This document shows, piece by piece, positions 12,737 to 25,500 of a stretch of DNA of 64,000 nt. Made by a program: the position numbers and the translations under genes. Location of the stretch: positions 992,001 through 1,056,000 of the forward strand of contig OX393557.1 of assembly GCA_947650365.1 (NCBI GenBank), read 5' to 3'. The notes below the pieces were generated by a model. It did no database searches. It saw nothing but the letters and a program-made list of their open reading frames with translations, and was not told where the DNA came from. The number at the start of each line of letters is the position of its first letter. The first letter of the stretch is position 1. The DNA is from Chamaelirium japonicum (lineage: Eukaryota; Streptophyta; Magnoliopsida; Liliales; Melanthiaceae).

Positions 12737-13440
12737 TCAGCTCAGCTCTGGCGGCGTGCATATCGGACCATGCCCCCATTCTGCAGGCAACGGATGCCAT
12801 TCCTTCCACCAGGCAACCGTTCCGGTTCGAGATGATGTGGACACTGGACGACGGGTTCTCCGATAGCCTATCATAATGGTGGTAGGAGGCGGGACAACCG
12901 TCAGATTCGGTGGTGAATATCATAAACAAACTTCGTTTCATCAAACGAAAACTCCAGTCTTGGAGCAGGGAGCACTTTGGGAACATTACGCAGCAGAAGG
13001 CTTCCATTTTGACCTCCATTCAGGCACTAGAGGTGCGGAATGAGTCTTCACCCCCTTTCTCCTACAGACAGTGCGGAGTTGGACCGGCTTAATTTGGTCC
13101 TAGGAGATACCCTACGGAAAAAAGAGACCATGTGGAGACTGCGTTTGCAAGAGCAGTGGATCAAACTCGGAGACTCAAACACTCGTTATTTCCACCGTGT
13201 GGCCAACGGAAGGAGAGGGAGGAACTTTATCTTGACTCTTTCCCATGCGGGTGAGACATTGTCCTCTACTTTGGCGATCCTTCAAATGGCCACCACTTTC
13301 TTCATAGATGCCTTCTAGCCCGGTTCCACATCTAGCATGAAGATGGATTGGAATAGTCTTGACCTACCCAGAATCAGCCAGGACTCTCCGCTGGACGATG
13401 AGTTCACGGAAGAAGAATTCAAGAAAACGGTCTTCGACTC
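12737..13440 (+). mobile_element. L1-type LINE, left part (endonuclease end to RT N-terminus)
   Basis: A non-LTR retrotransposon that copies itself by target-primed reverse transcription. Peptides in order are the end of the apurinic-type endonuclease (CISDHAPILQATDA, then PFRFEMMW near 12750-12840), a linker with SREHFGNITQQKASI and WIKLGDSNTRYFHRVANGRR near 13150-13210, and then the approach to the RT. In-frame stops interrupt it, for example TAA in the stretch just after 12870 and TAG at 13317. The 5' end is truncated: no ORF1 and no first part of the endonuclease. It stops at 13440, where the Tat element was inserted, and resumes at 26152. Confidence 0.9.
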
Positions 13441-13972
13441 TGTGGGGGATGATTCTCGTGCCGACCTGAGGACTCCATCCAACCAGTCAATCGATTAGAT
13501 CGTCGGTTCGAGTGTTGGATTTTTAGACTTGGGCGTTGAAGAAGCTGAGTGTTTGTGGACTTAGATTTAGAAATGATTGAAAGAGATGAAGTTGACACGA
13601 GATGTGATCTCGAAGTTCAGCCGAAGCCTACGGCTCCGTGCTATAAGGTGCAACCTGAATTCATTAACGCTTGAAATGCTATGATCTCGATAGAGGTTTG
13701 GGGAAATACCCTGGGCCCAGGGAGGTTTCTGCAGGTGCTTTGATAGGCTCCAGGTAGGGCTAGTGGGCCCTGTTGTCCTCTTTGCGGACCTCCGGGTAGG
13801 GCTAGTGGGTCCCGTCGTCGTCTTTATGGACCCCCAGACAGGGCTAGTGGGCCCTGTCATCGTCTCTATGGACCCCTAGGCAGGGCTTGTGGGATCCGTC
13901 ATCATCTCTGTGGACCCCTAGGCAGGGCTAGTGGGTCCCGTCTTTGGGCGTTGGCCAAATTTTGCACCCACA
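13441..13972 (-). repeat. 3' LTR of the Tat element
   Basis: 532 bp, opening with TGTGGGGGATGATTCTCGTG and closing with CACCCACA. It includes about five copies of a roughly 45-bp unit centred on GGGCTAGTGGGTCCCGT (about 13750-13945). Confidence 0.93.
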
Positions 13973-14049
13973 ATTACCCCCTCCAGGTTAGCTAGAGGTT
14001 GATCTGGCTGACTTGGAATCCCGGTGCAAAATTCAGGGGAAGAACACTC

Positions 14050-15790
14050 CTTCGTCTTCGCGATAGTTATCGAACCCCTTGCCAAGGGTTGGCTTCATCG
14101 ATTACTCACCAGTCGTCGTCAATCGATTGAGTATGAGCGACCGATCGAGTGTCTACGACCGATTGGTCGAGGACGACCGATTAGGTATCTGCGACCGATC
14201 AGTCGAGGGTGACCGATCGGGTGTTTGCGATCGATCGAGTGTCAGCGACCGATCAGGTGTTTGTGACCGATCGGGTGTCAGCGACTGATCGGGTGTCTTC
14301 AACCGGTCAGGATTGGAGTGATCGGGCGAAAACATGGATTTTCTGCACGATCCTTTGATTTTTTGACCGATCGGTCAAGGGCGACCAATTGGGTGTCTGT
14401 GACCGATCGATCGAGGGCGATTGATCGGGTGTTTTCAACCGATCTGGAATCGAGTGATCGAGCGAAAACATTGGTTTTCCACCCAATACTTTGGATTTTT
14501 GATCGATCGCCTACCTGTCGATCGATCTAAGTCTTCAGTGGGTCAAAGTCGATCGATCGGTTGTGCACAACTAGTTAAGAATCGAGTGATCGGGTGAAAA
14601 CATGGGTTTTCCGCCAAATCCTTTGGATTTTTAACTGATCGGTCGAGGGCGATCGATCGGATTTCTACTACCGATCGGGAATTTTCAACCGATCTAGATT
14701 GGAGTGATCGGGTAAAAACATGGGTTTTCTGCCCGATCTTTGGTTTTTTGACCGATCGATCGAGAGCGACCAATCCGGTGTCTACGACCGATCGGTCGAG
14801 GGCGACCGATTGGGAGTTTTCAACCGGTCTGGAATCGAGTGATCAAGCGAAAACATGGGTTTTCTGTCCGATCCTTTGGATTTTCGATCAATCGCCTGCA
14901 TGTCGATCTGTCTAAGTATTCCATGGGTCAAAGTCGACCGATTGGTTATGTGCAACCGATCGGGTGTCTTCAACCGGTCAAGAATCGAGTAATCGGGCAA
15001 AAACATGGGTTTTCGCCCGATTATTTGAATTTTTGACCGATCGATCGAGGGCGACCGATCAGGTTTCTGTGACTGATCGATCAAGGGCGACCGATCGGGG
15101 TATTTTCAACCGGTCTGGAATCGAGTGATCGGGCGAAAACATGGGTTTTCCATCCGATCCTTTGGATTTTTGACCGATCTCCTGCCTGTTGATTGGTCTA
15201 AGTCTTCAGTGGGTCAAAGTCGACCGATCAGTTGTGCGCAACCAATCGGGTGTCTTCAACCAGTCATAAAATGAGTGATCGAGTGAAAACATGAGTTTTT
15301 TTACCTGATCCTTTGGTTTTTCGACCGATCGCCTGCCTATCGATCGATTTAAGTCGTTAGTGATCGGTCAAAGTTGATCGATTGGTTGTGCGCAACTAAT
15401 CGAGTGTCTTCAATCAGTCAAGAAATTTGTCATTGGGCGAAAATATGGGTTTTCTGCCCGATCCTTTGGTTTTTTGACCGATCGCCTGCCTGTCGATCGG
15501 TCTAAGTCTTCAGTGATCGGTCAAAGTCGACCGATCATTTGTGCGCAACCGATCGGATGTCTTCAACCAGTCATGAAATGAGTGATCGGGCGAAAACATG
15601 GGTTTTCTGCCCGATCCCTTGGTTTTTTGATCGATCGCCTGCCTGTCGATTGATCTAATTCGTCAGTGATCGGTCAAAGTCGACTAATCGGTTGTGCACA
15701 ACCAATCGGTCAGTAGCGACCGATCGATCGGAAGAGACCGATTGAGTGTCTCTGAGTTTGCAGATTCTCCGACCTATTGCCTGCCTGTCA
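14050..15790. repeat. satellite-like tandem repeat block in the Tat 3' region
   Basis: Ten or so units of about 120-155 bp, recognised by the marker GAAAACATGGGTTTTC. It recurs near 14329, 14464, 14594, 14715, 14849, 15000, 15135, 15286, 15438 and 15593. Between markers are dense CGATCGGTC and GACCGATC motifs. The first 160 bp consist of shorter units of about 20-30 bp. It is non-coding. The position next to the 3' LTR matches the hypervariable 3' region known for Tat/Ogre elements. Confidence 0.92.
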
Positions 15791-16090
15791 ATCGATCTGA
15801 CAAATGGACACGTGTCATTTTGTCTTATTGTCGCTTTGGCTGCCCGTTGCTTTAATGTCTAAGTCTCTTCATGCCTTGCGCCTTGTCGTTTTGTTGTTGA
15901 CAAGTCTGGTGCTGCCACGTGTTACGTTGAGTTTTCCGCCTATTCTTTCCGCAGTTTATATGTTGAGCCCTTGGCTCATTTTGTTCTTCACGCTTTCATA
16001 AAATCTTCGCTCACATTTCTCTTCACTGTTCTTGGCTTCCTGCTCTCTGCTTCACTCGTTTTTTGTGATCAATTTGTTGTGGTTGCGATG

Positions 16091-18811
16091 GCCTTTGCAA
16101 GCTGCACCAAGAACATCGTTCCGCCGAAGAAGAAGCCTTCGCAGTAAGAAGGGTCGAAGAAGGGGAAAGCAATAGCGAAACCTTCGTCGCTGAAGATCGC
16201 TGGGAAGGGCAAGACCAAGAAAGCTCTTGACAAGAGGCATAGAGGCTTCTTCCTTGCCACTGCTCCTCTCAAGCCCACTCATATCCCTAAATCCTCCTTT
16301 GTGTTGGAGCTGCTCATGTCTATTGTCGAGGAGGAAGTCTTTGAATACGGAATGGGGAAGAAGTCCACTGACTCGAAGCGGAAGAAGTGGGCAAAATTGA
16401 TGGATTCCTTTACGGAAGCAGAAAATCGTCCGACGCTCTCTGGCATAGAATCGGCCTTCGAGATTGACAAGTGCGTGGTATATGCTGAAGTCGCAAGCAA
16501 AGAGAAGGTGATGGGGACGAACGGTCAACTGAATTGTGGACTGAGACTGCCGCTTCCCCCCTTTGCCACCAGATTGCTGAATACTTCTGGTCTTTGCCCC
16601 GGGCAACGCTTGGAGGATCATCTACGCCTTCTAAAGGGTGGAGACCGATCAATAAGAGGAGATGAGGGCATGCTAATCTAGCATCCCTGAGGGCGAGTTG
16701 GCAAGGATTGAACTCGGATATTTTTTCTATCATTACAAGTGGGTGTCTAGGAAAGACAGCTCCTTCTTTAATCTTTTAGGGGATCTTGCCCCTCCGCCCG
16801 ATCACGGACACTGTTCCATCCGACAAGCTATACACTGATTAGCCAATATCTATCTCAGGAGCATGGACTCCATTGTCTGTCCCGGAGACTCCCGCACAGC
16901 GATGTCCAGACGAAAGTTTGGAGATATGGTCCTGGGGGTGACCGTTGCTGGAAGTCCTAGAGAATCAGATCGATTTATAACTTCTTATTGGAGTTGACCT
17001 GCGGGTTCATATCGTGGATGTAGTTTGCCCACTGTTCTGTCCTTCATGGAAACACCAACTTATTGCACCGACTCACGAGGAGGTACGAAGACAATGACAC
17101 TATCTACTCAGATTATGAGGAGGACCCCGAGTCAGGTCAGTTGGTACGCTACATGGTGGTTGAGAAGAAATCTCATAGGAAGAAGAGATGTCTCTCCATC
17201 GGCGAAGAGAGGATCGTCATCACCCGTAGAGGGCAAGTCAAGAAGAGGCGAACGACTGGATCCCGCTAGGAGGGGGAGGAGAAGAAAAAAGAGGAAGAAG
17301 AAAGAAAAGAGGAGGATGAGGAGAAGGAGGGAGAGGAGGAGGGAGATGGAGAGGATGATGGTGATGAAGAAGAGGAAGAGGAAGAGGAGAGTGAGGACTA
17401 CATCCCCCCGACTCTACAAGACGTGCTGTTGTTGCCGCCCATTTACGAGGCAAAGTCTCGACGGTTGGAGGACCATCTAGAGACCATTGACGATGGCAAG
17501 CCAACGCCATTTGTCTATAATTTTGATACCCTCAAGCGCTCTACAAAGATTAGAGTGAAGTACTTGGGGAGTGAGAGTATTCTCAACCCTACCCCGATCG
17601 CCTTAGTGGCCCCTGAAGATGTTGAGGCAGTGGCTCCATCGAAGGGGGGTAGCGGAGGCGGAGGGGATGATGAAGTGATCGTGAAGTTGACTCCTCGAAG
17701 TGAAACGGCCCAAGCCGCTGCTGAGGCTGTTGCTTTGGTGGCAGCCATTATAAAGGAGGCTGCTAGGAATGAAGCGGGGTGGGGGGGCTTCCACTCCCCC
17801 TGAGGTTGAAATTCCGATCAAGCAGCCTTGTGAGGAGGGTGGTGATGAAGGGCGTGATAGAAGTTCGATCAAGGCTCTCTCACCCCAAGCTGCTGCTACC
17901 GACACCCCCGCACTTCAAACTGCTACTGCCAACACCCCTGTACTAGAAAGTAGATCAGGTTCCAAGGGGAAGGGATCCCTTCGGGAGAAAGGTCCTGCCC
18001 AACCCTCTCATGAAGATGCCACAGTCAAAGGTAAATTCAACACTTCTCTGGCTTTACTTGAACGTTTATCATAATTGTGGTTGACTTGTCTGAATGTAGG
18101 TCCGGCTTCTTCCAACCCTCCCCTTATCTTGCGGGACTTGGGGGAGGTGGATATTAACCAACCTACTAGGTCTCTGAGAAAGCTTTGCAACCTTCCAGAT
18201 GCTGATTTGGAAGAGTCTAACAATAGGATAGAAGTGATGGTGAGTTTTTCAAACTTGTCTTCAATATACCACTGTATCTCATTCATCATTGCTTATGGCA
18301 GATGTCTGCATTGTTGCGCATCAATAGTAGAGTCTGCAAGAAGGCCGCGGATAGACAGCATCTGGCTGAGATCGAAGGCTTGACTGCTCGTCTTCTGGCG
18401 GCAGAGGAGGTATGGGAAAAGATGGCGTCGGAGTTGAAGGCATGCCAAAGTGCCCTTCATCACTCTGAGCAAATGGAGAAGAGGATAGAGTGTGAAGCCG
18501 TTGCTGCGAGGAAAGATCTCTACTCTCTCCGGAATGATTATTTCCAGATGGAAGGGCTCGCTTTCAAATGGAACGAGGAGATCAATTAATTGAAGGCTAC
18601 CGTCGAGTCGTCTTTGAAGGCTCATGACCTCGAGATTCAGCAGCTAACCGTTGATTTGGAGAGCTACAAGTCGACGGCGAAGCAGGCCTTGCAGGCACTC
18701 AGACTCGCCCATGGTGCCGGAGCTCAATCTTCCAAAGGATTTGGAGTAAGCAAAGCTCCTAGTGGCTCCAATGGGGATAAGTCTAAGGCACCAAGTGTGG
18801 CTAAGTCTTGA
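16091..18811 (+). pseudogene. antisense additional ORF (aORF-like gene) of the Tat element
   Basis: A gene-like region running opposite to gag-pol. It opens at an ATG at 16091 (MAFASCTKNIVPPKKK) with a basic N-terminus. It then has a globular stretch (LELLMSIVEEEVFEYGMGKK near 16308), a strongly charged Lys/Arg/Glu-rich and acidic tract (about 17220-17400), and PPIYEAKSRRLEDHLETIDD (near 17440). An Ala/Ser/Pro-rich section follows. The end is a predicted coiled coil (about 18302-18720, heptad-like Leu, Glu and Lys), closing at TGA near 18809. Two short candidate introns with GT-AG ends are visible (18031-18099 and 18240-18301). Known Tat elements such as Grande, RIRE2 and Retand have extra ORFs at this place. 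I could not assign a Pfam family by eye. The coding region is broken in several places. Confidence 0.7.
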
Positions 18812-18954
18812 TGTACCTGTTTTTGGTCTTGTACTTTCTGAAAGTATAATAGAAAGTGCTCATCTTTTGGATACTTGAATGACACTCTTCTCATGATGGT
18901 GCTTGGCTTGCCTTGTTAGAAATTGTAGCAATGTAATCAAACTATCACTTGTCT

Positions 18955-19380
18955 CTGTTAAAAGTTTATCTCCTAAACTGTTAGTAGGAAGTAGCATCGC
19001 AATGCAAAACAATCTAACCATTGTTCCTGTCAGTTAGGGGTTGCGTCACAATGCAAATATCCTAACTACTTGTCTGTCTGCCAATAAGGAGTTGTGTCGC
19101 AATACACATCCCAATTATTTGTTTGTCTACCAGCTAGGGGTTGTCGCATAACAAACATCCCAACTATTTGTTTGTCTGCCAGTTAGGAGTTGTGTCGCAA
19201 CACAAACATCTCAACTATTTGTCTGTCTGCCAGTTAGGAGTTGTGTTGCAACACAAACATCCCAACTACTTGTCTGTCTGTCAGTTAGGAGTTGTGTCGC
19301 AACACAAATATCCCAACTATTTATTTGTCTGTCAGTTAGGAGGTGTGTCGCAACACAAATATCCCAACTATTTGTTTGTA
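18955..19380. repeat. 51-bp tandem repeat
   Basis: About eight head-to-tail units, six of them clear (19070-19372). Each carries GCCAGTTAGGAGTTGTG, then TCGCAACACAAACATCCCA. Spacing is 49-51 bp. It lies between the end of the antisense gene and the end of the integrase region, so it belongs to the Tat element. Confidence 0.93.
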
Positions 19381-19571
19381 AATTTGAATAAGAGTGTAAC
19401 TTGTCTAAACAAGATTGATAATTGGAACAAAACACTTTATACATTGTAGAATTTACATCACGAGTAGAATTGTTTGAGGTGTCGAGCATTCCAGGCCCTT
19501 GGCAGTCTATCTCTTTTTGGTGAGATAAGTCGATAGGATCTCTTACCTCCTACTGATTCAACAATGTAAGG

Positions 19572-22500
19572 TCATTCCCAGTTGGGAGTTAGTTTGCCAC
19601 TACCATGCTCCTTTGTGTTGGAGAAGAGTGTTCTAAGAACGAGATCGTCAATATTAAACTGTCTTTTACTGACCTTTTGATCATATGTTTGCTTGATCTT
19701 CTGCTGATAGTTAGTAATATGAAATACCGCATGATCGCATAGCTCTTCTGAGAAATCAAGGTAATTGACTCGAAGTTCTTCGTTGATCCCTTCCTCAATT
19801 GCAAGGGTCTTGAGAGTTGGACAAATAGCTTCTATAGGAAGAACTGCTTCTGACCCACAAGTCAAACGAAAGGGCGAGAAGCCAGTCGATCGTCGAGGAG
19901 TGGTTCGATAGCCCTACAAGACCTCTGGAAGGACTTTCTCCAATAATCCCTTCTTGTTACCTAACTTCTTCTTGAGTAGGCCAAGAATGGCTCTGTTTGA
20001 AGCTTCAGTTTGACCATTGCACTGCGGATATCTCGGTATATAGTAGAAGAGTTTGATTTCATGGCTTTGGCAGAACTCTCGGAATTTGTCAGAATCGAAT
20101 TGAGCTCCGTTGTTGGCGATAAGCACTTGTAAGGTACCAAACCGTGAAAAGATGTTTTGCATGATGAACTTGATAACTCCGTCGTCAGTCTCCCAGAAGA
20201 GTGGCACAGCTTTGACCCACTTAGTGAAGTACTCAGTTGCCAGCAGCAGGTACTTCTTCTTGCTTGGGGATGTAGGGAATAGGCCAAGGAAGTCCAACCC
20301 CCATTTGATAGAAAGGCCAAGGGCTCGTTAGAGGATGAAGCTCATCTGCTGGGAGATGGATCGCTCGAGCATGCCATTGACAGGGCTCACACCTTTGAAC
20401 AAACTATCATGCATCCTTCGCCATAGTCGGCCAATAGTGACCTTGAAGTTTGATCTTTGCTTCGAGGGATCTTTCGCCAGAATGGTTGCCGCAAGCTCCG
20501 GTATGGATGTCAGCCAAGATTATTTCTGTTTGATCAGGGCCAATATATTTGACTAGTGTTCCGCCATGAGATTTGAAATAGAGATTTTCTTCTCGAAAGT
20601 AATAGAGTGGAAGTTTTCTTTGGAGCCGTTTGACTTGAATGAAGTCTTCAGGCATTCGGCCATGCTTGAAGAAGTCAAGGATTAGCCATCTCCAATCCGA
20701 CTATCCATCATTCAGGGAGGAGGTGAAGGTTGGCTGTCTCCAACCCCCGCAGCCTTTTGTAGTGGCGATAAGATGGTGCTCGAGGCTAGCCTTGGGCAGT
20801 TCTTGATAGTCGATCTGAATTTTACGCTGGTTGATGAGATCTCCAAGTACTGAGGCGCGTTGGCGAGAGCATCTGCTTCACGGTTTTCAGCTCTTGGGAT
20901 TTGAATGAACTTGATATCAGAGAATTGCTGTTTGTGATGCTGCACTAGGACCAAATACTGCTGCATCATCTTTTCTCGTGTTATGTAATCCCTGTTGATC
21001 TGCTTGATCACCAACTGGGAATCACTATAGACAGTGAAATGATCTATTTCCCAGACTCAAGTGATCTCCAGCCCGGAGATGAATACTTTGTATTCAGCTT
21101 CGTTGTTGGTAGCATTGAATCTGAAGAGAACGGCCTTTTGTAGGTGATCGAGTTCAGGGGGTATAATAATTATCCCAATTCCTGAACCGATTAAACTGGA
21201 AGCCCCATCAGTATAGAGCTTCCATCATGCAATAGTTGTAAAGAGAGTCTTAGGGCTAGGATTGAAGGTCTCAGGACCTGGATTGGAATGTAATACGTCG
21301 TTATCATCAAGGTGCATTTATCTATCATCAAAGTAGATAGGATCTTCTATGGGGAAGTCGACAAGGAAGTCGGCGATGGCTTGCCCTTTGACGGACACGT
21401 GAGGCTCGAATTGGATGTTGAGCAAGCTCATTTTGATCACCCACTTGGTCATCCGACCGGCTCAACTTGCCTTATCAAGGATGTCTTTGAGAGGATGTTC
21501 AAAGGTGACGGTGACCAAATAAGAGACGAAATAGGAACGCAGTCGTCGTGAGGTGGTTAACAGAGCTAATGCCATCTTCTCGATTCTTGAATAGCGAGTC
21601 TCTGCCGGTAGTAAGGTATGACTGATGTAGTAGACAGGATGTTCGACGCCGTCCCTCATACTAACCAAGACTGCGCTGATGGCTTGATCGGTAACGGCGA
21701 GGTATAACTATAGAGGTTCTTCTGACATTAAAGCAGTCATATTAGGAGCTTGAGTGAGAGTTTTTGACACCTTGGAAGGCTTGCTTACAGTTTGAGTTCC
21801 ATCACAAGGTGTCTGCTTTGTGTAGTTTGTCGAAGAGTGGCTTGCATTTGTCCGAGAACTTAGAGATGAATCGATTGAGGGCTGCCAGTCTCCCTGTGAG
21901 GCGCTGAACCTCCTTCAGGTTAGAGGGCAATGGCATTTCAAGGATTGCTCAAATTTGATCTAGGTTGGCTTCGATGCCTCTCCTGGTCACCAGATGACCT
22001 AGGAACTTGTCTGATTGAACTCCAAAGGAGCATTTGGCTAGATTCATCTTCATGCGGTATTTCCTTAGAACTTAAAAAGTTTCAGCAAGGTCAGAGAGAT
22101 GATTATCTTGAGTATGACTCTTGGTGATCAGATCGTCGACATATACTTCGATGTTGTGGCCGATTTGTTCTTTAAACATCTTCGTGACTAGCCTCTTATA
22201 AGTTGACCCTGTGTTTTTGAGACCGAACGGTATGACGTTATAGCAATAGAGACCTCTATCTGTCATGAAGCATGTCTTCTCCCGATCGTTCGGATGCAGA
22301 GGATTTTGATTGTAACCCGAGTACCCATCCATAAAAGACAGAAGCTCAAGGCCGACGGTGCCGTCGACGAGTCTATCTATCCTTGGCATGGGGAATGGAT
22401 CCTTGGGATAAGGTTTATTGAGATTGGTGAAGTCGATGCAGACCCTGATCTTCCCATTCTTCTTTGGGACGACAACAATATTAGAGATCCAAGTTGGGTA

Positions 22501-23283
22501 CTCTACTTCATAAATGAAGCCTGCCGCGAGCAACTTATTGATTTCTTCTTGAACTGCAGCCAAGAGCTCGGATCTGACCGTTCAGGGTTTCTGCTTGATG
22601 GTGTGAACTCCTTCTTTGATCGAGAGTCGATGACATGCGTCATCCGGATTGATCCCGTACATGTCTTCAAAAGCTCCACATGAAGATGTCGATGTTGGAC
22701 TTAAGGAAGGACACCATGTCTTATGCTTCTGTGTCGCTAAGACTGGTGCCGATAAATGTTTCTCAAAGTAGATCACCGCTGCCGATGTTCACTTAGGCGA
22801 TCTCTTCGATTGAAGGTGGAGCTTCCACTCGGCAGAAGGAGGTTCTGGCAATAGGGGCTCCTTTGGTTGCTAGCTCGTCCAGCTTCTTCCCTTGGACGTT
22901 TGGGCAGTGCTAGATTCACTTTCTCGATCCGTCTTCACTATTGCTGCTTCACAGGAACGTCCGGATTATTGTTCACCCCGAATGCAGGTGATGCCTATCC
23001 CAGTTACAAATTTGAGAAGTTGATGGTATGATGAAAAGACGGTGTTGATTTGGTGGAGGAAAAGTCGCCCAAGGATGATGTTATAGTTCGAGGTTCCCTC
23101 GACGACCGCAAACCTCATCGAGATTCGAGTCTCTTTGCTAAGGTTAAGCGTGAACCTAGCCTCTCCCATAGTTAGGCCTTCTTCACCATTGAAGTCGGTG
23201 ATGACAGTGGGGATGACGTCGAGGCTTGAGTATTTATGTCTTAAACGCTTAAAGCAATCTGAGAGCATAATGTCAATAGAACT
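19572..23283 (-). pseudogene. Tat-element pol (protease, RT, two RNase H domains, integrase)
   Basis: Right to left: aspartic protease about 23283-22966 (a VEGTSNYNIILGR segment). RT about 22776-22072 shows CIDFTNLNKPYPKDPFPMPR and the catalytic YVDDL. A retroviral-type RNase H about 21668-21462 shows YYISHTLLPAETRYS and IEKMALAL. A second, archaeal-like RNase H about 21060-20712 (SDSQLVIKQIN and IPRAENREADALA) is a hallmark of the Tat lineage. Integrase 20655-19572 has an HHCC-like end (HTGACGNHSGERS) and a core with NNGAQFDS and NGQTEASN. Many breaks; it cannot be functional as it stands. Confidence 0.9.
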
Positions 23284-23552
23284 ACCGGTGTCGATGAAGA
23301 TTCGGTTGACAGTACTTCCGTTGAGGATGAGCTACAAGACTAAGGTCTTGATGCGGAGTATGCACTCCTTGAAAGTCCAGATCGTTGAAGACGATTGAGG
23401 GCCACGCCAAGCCCTTAATTGGTTTGTCAACCCAACTGCCTTTTTTGTTGGCCTTAGAGCGAATATTGAAGATTCGTCGAACTTGCCCGATCAACCTCTT
23501 TCTCGGTCAAAGCTTGATAGTGCATCATACCGTGGATACCGTAGACATTGGC

Positions 23553-25480
23553 TCACATAACGATTGGAGATAAGCTTCGAGTAGAGATAGTATGTACCCA
23601 ACATGTTTCCTTTCCATTTGAAGCAGGAGGTGGATGCTGGTCTTGTCGGTTTTTGACGAACTCCTGAAGATGACCTTTACCCAACAGATCCTCCAAATGA
23701 TACTTTAGTCGAAAGCATCGATTAGTTGGATGACCGTGGCTACGATGAAAGTCACAATACACATATTTATCAGCAGTGAGTTTGGTGTCTGGTTATAGAG
23801 GATTTGGCCGACAAAGGAATTCCTCATGTTGAATTTGATCAAGAATTTGCTCGATCGGATGGTTCCAATCGGTGAACGTTGTCCTTCTTAGAGGCGAAGA
23901 TCTGCGACCATCCTCCCTCGGTTGCTTGGCCAGTAGAGGCTCTGGCACTTCGGCATTAAGAGCTTTGGTGGTCTGCTTGGGTACTTCTCTTTTGATGTGT
24001 CAACGTCTGGTCTCGCGCCCCTTCTGAGCTACTTGGTCATCCTCGACATTTATCTCTCGTTGGATACGATCAAACATCGCACCGAGAGAAGGCGGCGGAT
24101 TATGGATGAAGTCGTTGTAGATATGCAGATCAAAGCGGAGAGCATTTTGAAATGCCAACATTATGGCTTCATCGTCAAGATGTCATCCGGAGAGAGCAAT
24201 ATGCTCGTTGCGAAATCTTCGCGTGAAGTTACGAAAAGTCTTATCGGCTCCCATCCTCAGTCGATAGAGTGAATCAAGTTTCTTCTCTGGCTTGAGGTTA
24301 AGCCGATAGTGTTGGACGAAGAGGTTCGCGAGGGCTCCGAACTAGGTCACCGAACCCTCACAAAAGTTGTGATACTAGTCTAGAGAAGGCTCATCGAGGC
24401 TGCTGGCAAAGGTACATCAAAGTATGTTGTTCTCTTCCTCGTGCAGTGTTAATGACTGCTTGAATGCAAGGATATGGAGGGTTGGATCACCTTTGAGGTA
24501 GTTGAACTTTGGAAGAGTGAGAGTTCTCTAGTTCTTCGGGAATGACACTTTAAGGAGGCTTTTATGAAGAGGTTCGGCTGAGGAGTATCCTCCCCTACGA
24601 CCAAGTCCCTGACCTTAGGGTTGGTCTAGGAGCAAGGCTGAGGGGCCTTCACTTTGGATTGCTGCCGGGTAACGATGATGAGAAAGGTCAACTTGGGAGT
24701 CACGACGGTGAGGTAGTGATCGAGAGATATGGTCTTTTGATATCAACTCCCTCATCCGATGTCAAACTCAAAGATTGGGTGTCGTATGTGCCTGCCTTAC
24801 AGAATTGCGGCTCAAAGATGATTACGAAGATTGGTCCTCGATGAGTTCTCAGATGCTCTGCCTTCGAGGACCCTCTAAAGGAGTTGGCTTCTGGTGGCTT
24901 TTCTCTTGAATCGCACAGTCAAGAGATGACCTTCGCTGTTCAGAGTAGATGGATTGATGCAGCGGATTAGCTCTATTGTTGTCGAGGGTTGGAGGGATAG
25001 GAAGAATGACCCCTGCATCGGAGGCGGACTTCTTGATAGCGTCTCTCTCGGCCGTGAGAGCGGTGTTCTATTTTGCTAGCTATAGTAGTTGGAAGTCAAG
25101 TGCCGAGACTTGATAAGTCGTTGGAGATCCTCCATCGAAGCGGGCATGGTTTGCCCCACTGATTGTCATGGTAGTGGGGGGATCAGTCCGTTCCCAGAGT
25201 GAGTTGCTGCCTCTGGATGAGTAGGATATAACCCGGAGTTGAGTCATTGACTCATTGAACGAGTTTCGGGACAGGTTTATGTCGTTGAGTGTTACTTCCT
25301 TCTGGATGATCCTGATGTCCTGTCTTCGCCATTCAGTAGTGTCAAAGGAAGCAGCTAGATCGCTGGTGTTTGATCGATTATCTGCTCAACTGAGAGAGCT
25401 GGAAAGTATGACTTTGGAGATCGGTTGTCTGCTCAACAGATCCGTTGTTGTCGTTTGAGCGAATTGAGTTTTTTGACCGA
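23553..25480 (-). pseudogene. Tat-element gag region
   Basis: The clearest part is the C-terminal gag segment at 23762-23553 (CDFHRSHGHPTNRCFRLK), the zinc-knuckle-like form typical of Tat/Athila gag. The remainder, up to the primer-binding site, is decayed, with only short matches visible by eye. Broken many times. Confidence 0.7.
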
Positions 25481-25497
25481 TCCCACAGACGGTGCCA
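25481..25497 (-). promoter_or_regulatory. primer-binding site of the Tat element
   Basis: The - strand reads TGGCACCGTCTGTGGGA, three bases from the 5' LTR. It is one base off the TGGCGCCGTCTGTGGGA type common in plant Tat elements. Confidence 0.85.
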
Positions 25498-25500
25498 AAC

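Noticed and set aside
16052-16621. 189-residue frame on the - strand
   Set aside because: Antisense shadow of the extra gene of the Tat element; no motif.
19021-19380. Regular repeats resembling a CRISPR array
   Set aside because: Units are contiguous with no unique spacers, there are no cas genes, and the DNA is plant nuclear. It is a tandem repeat within a Tat element.
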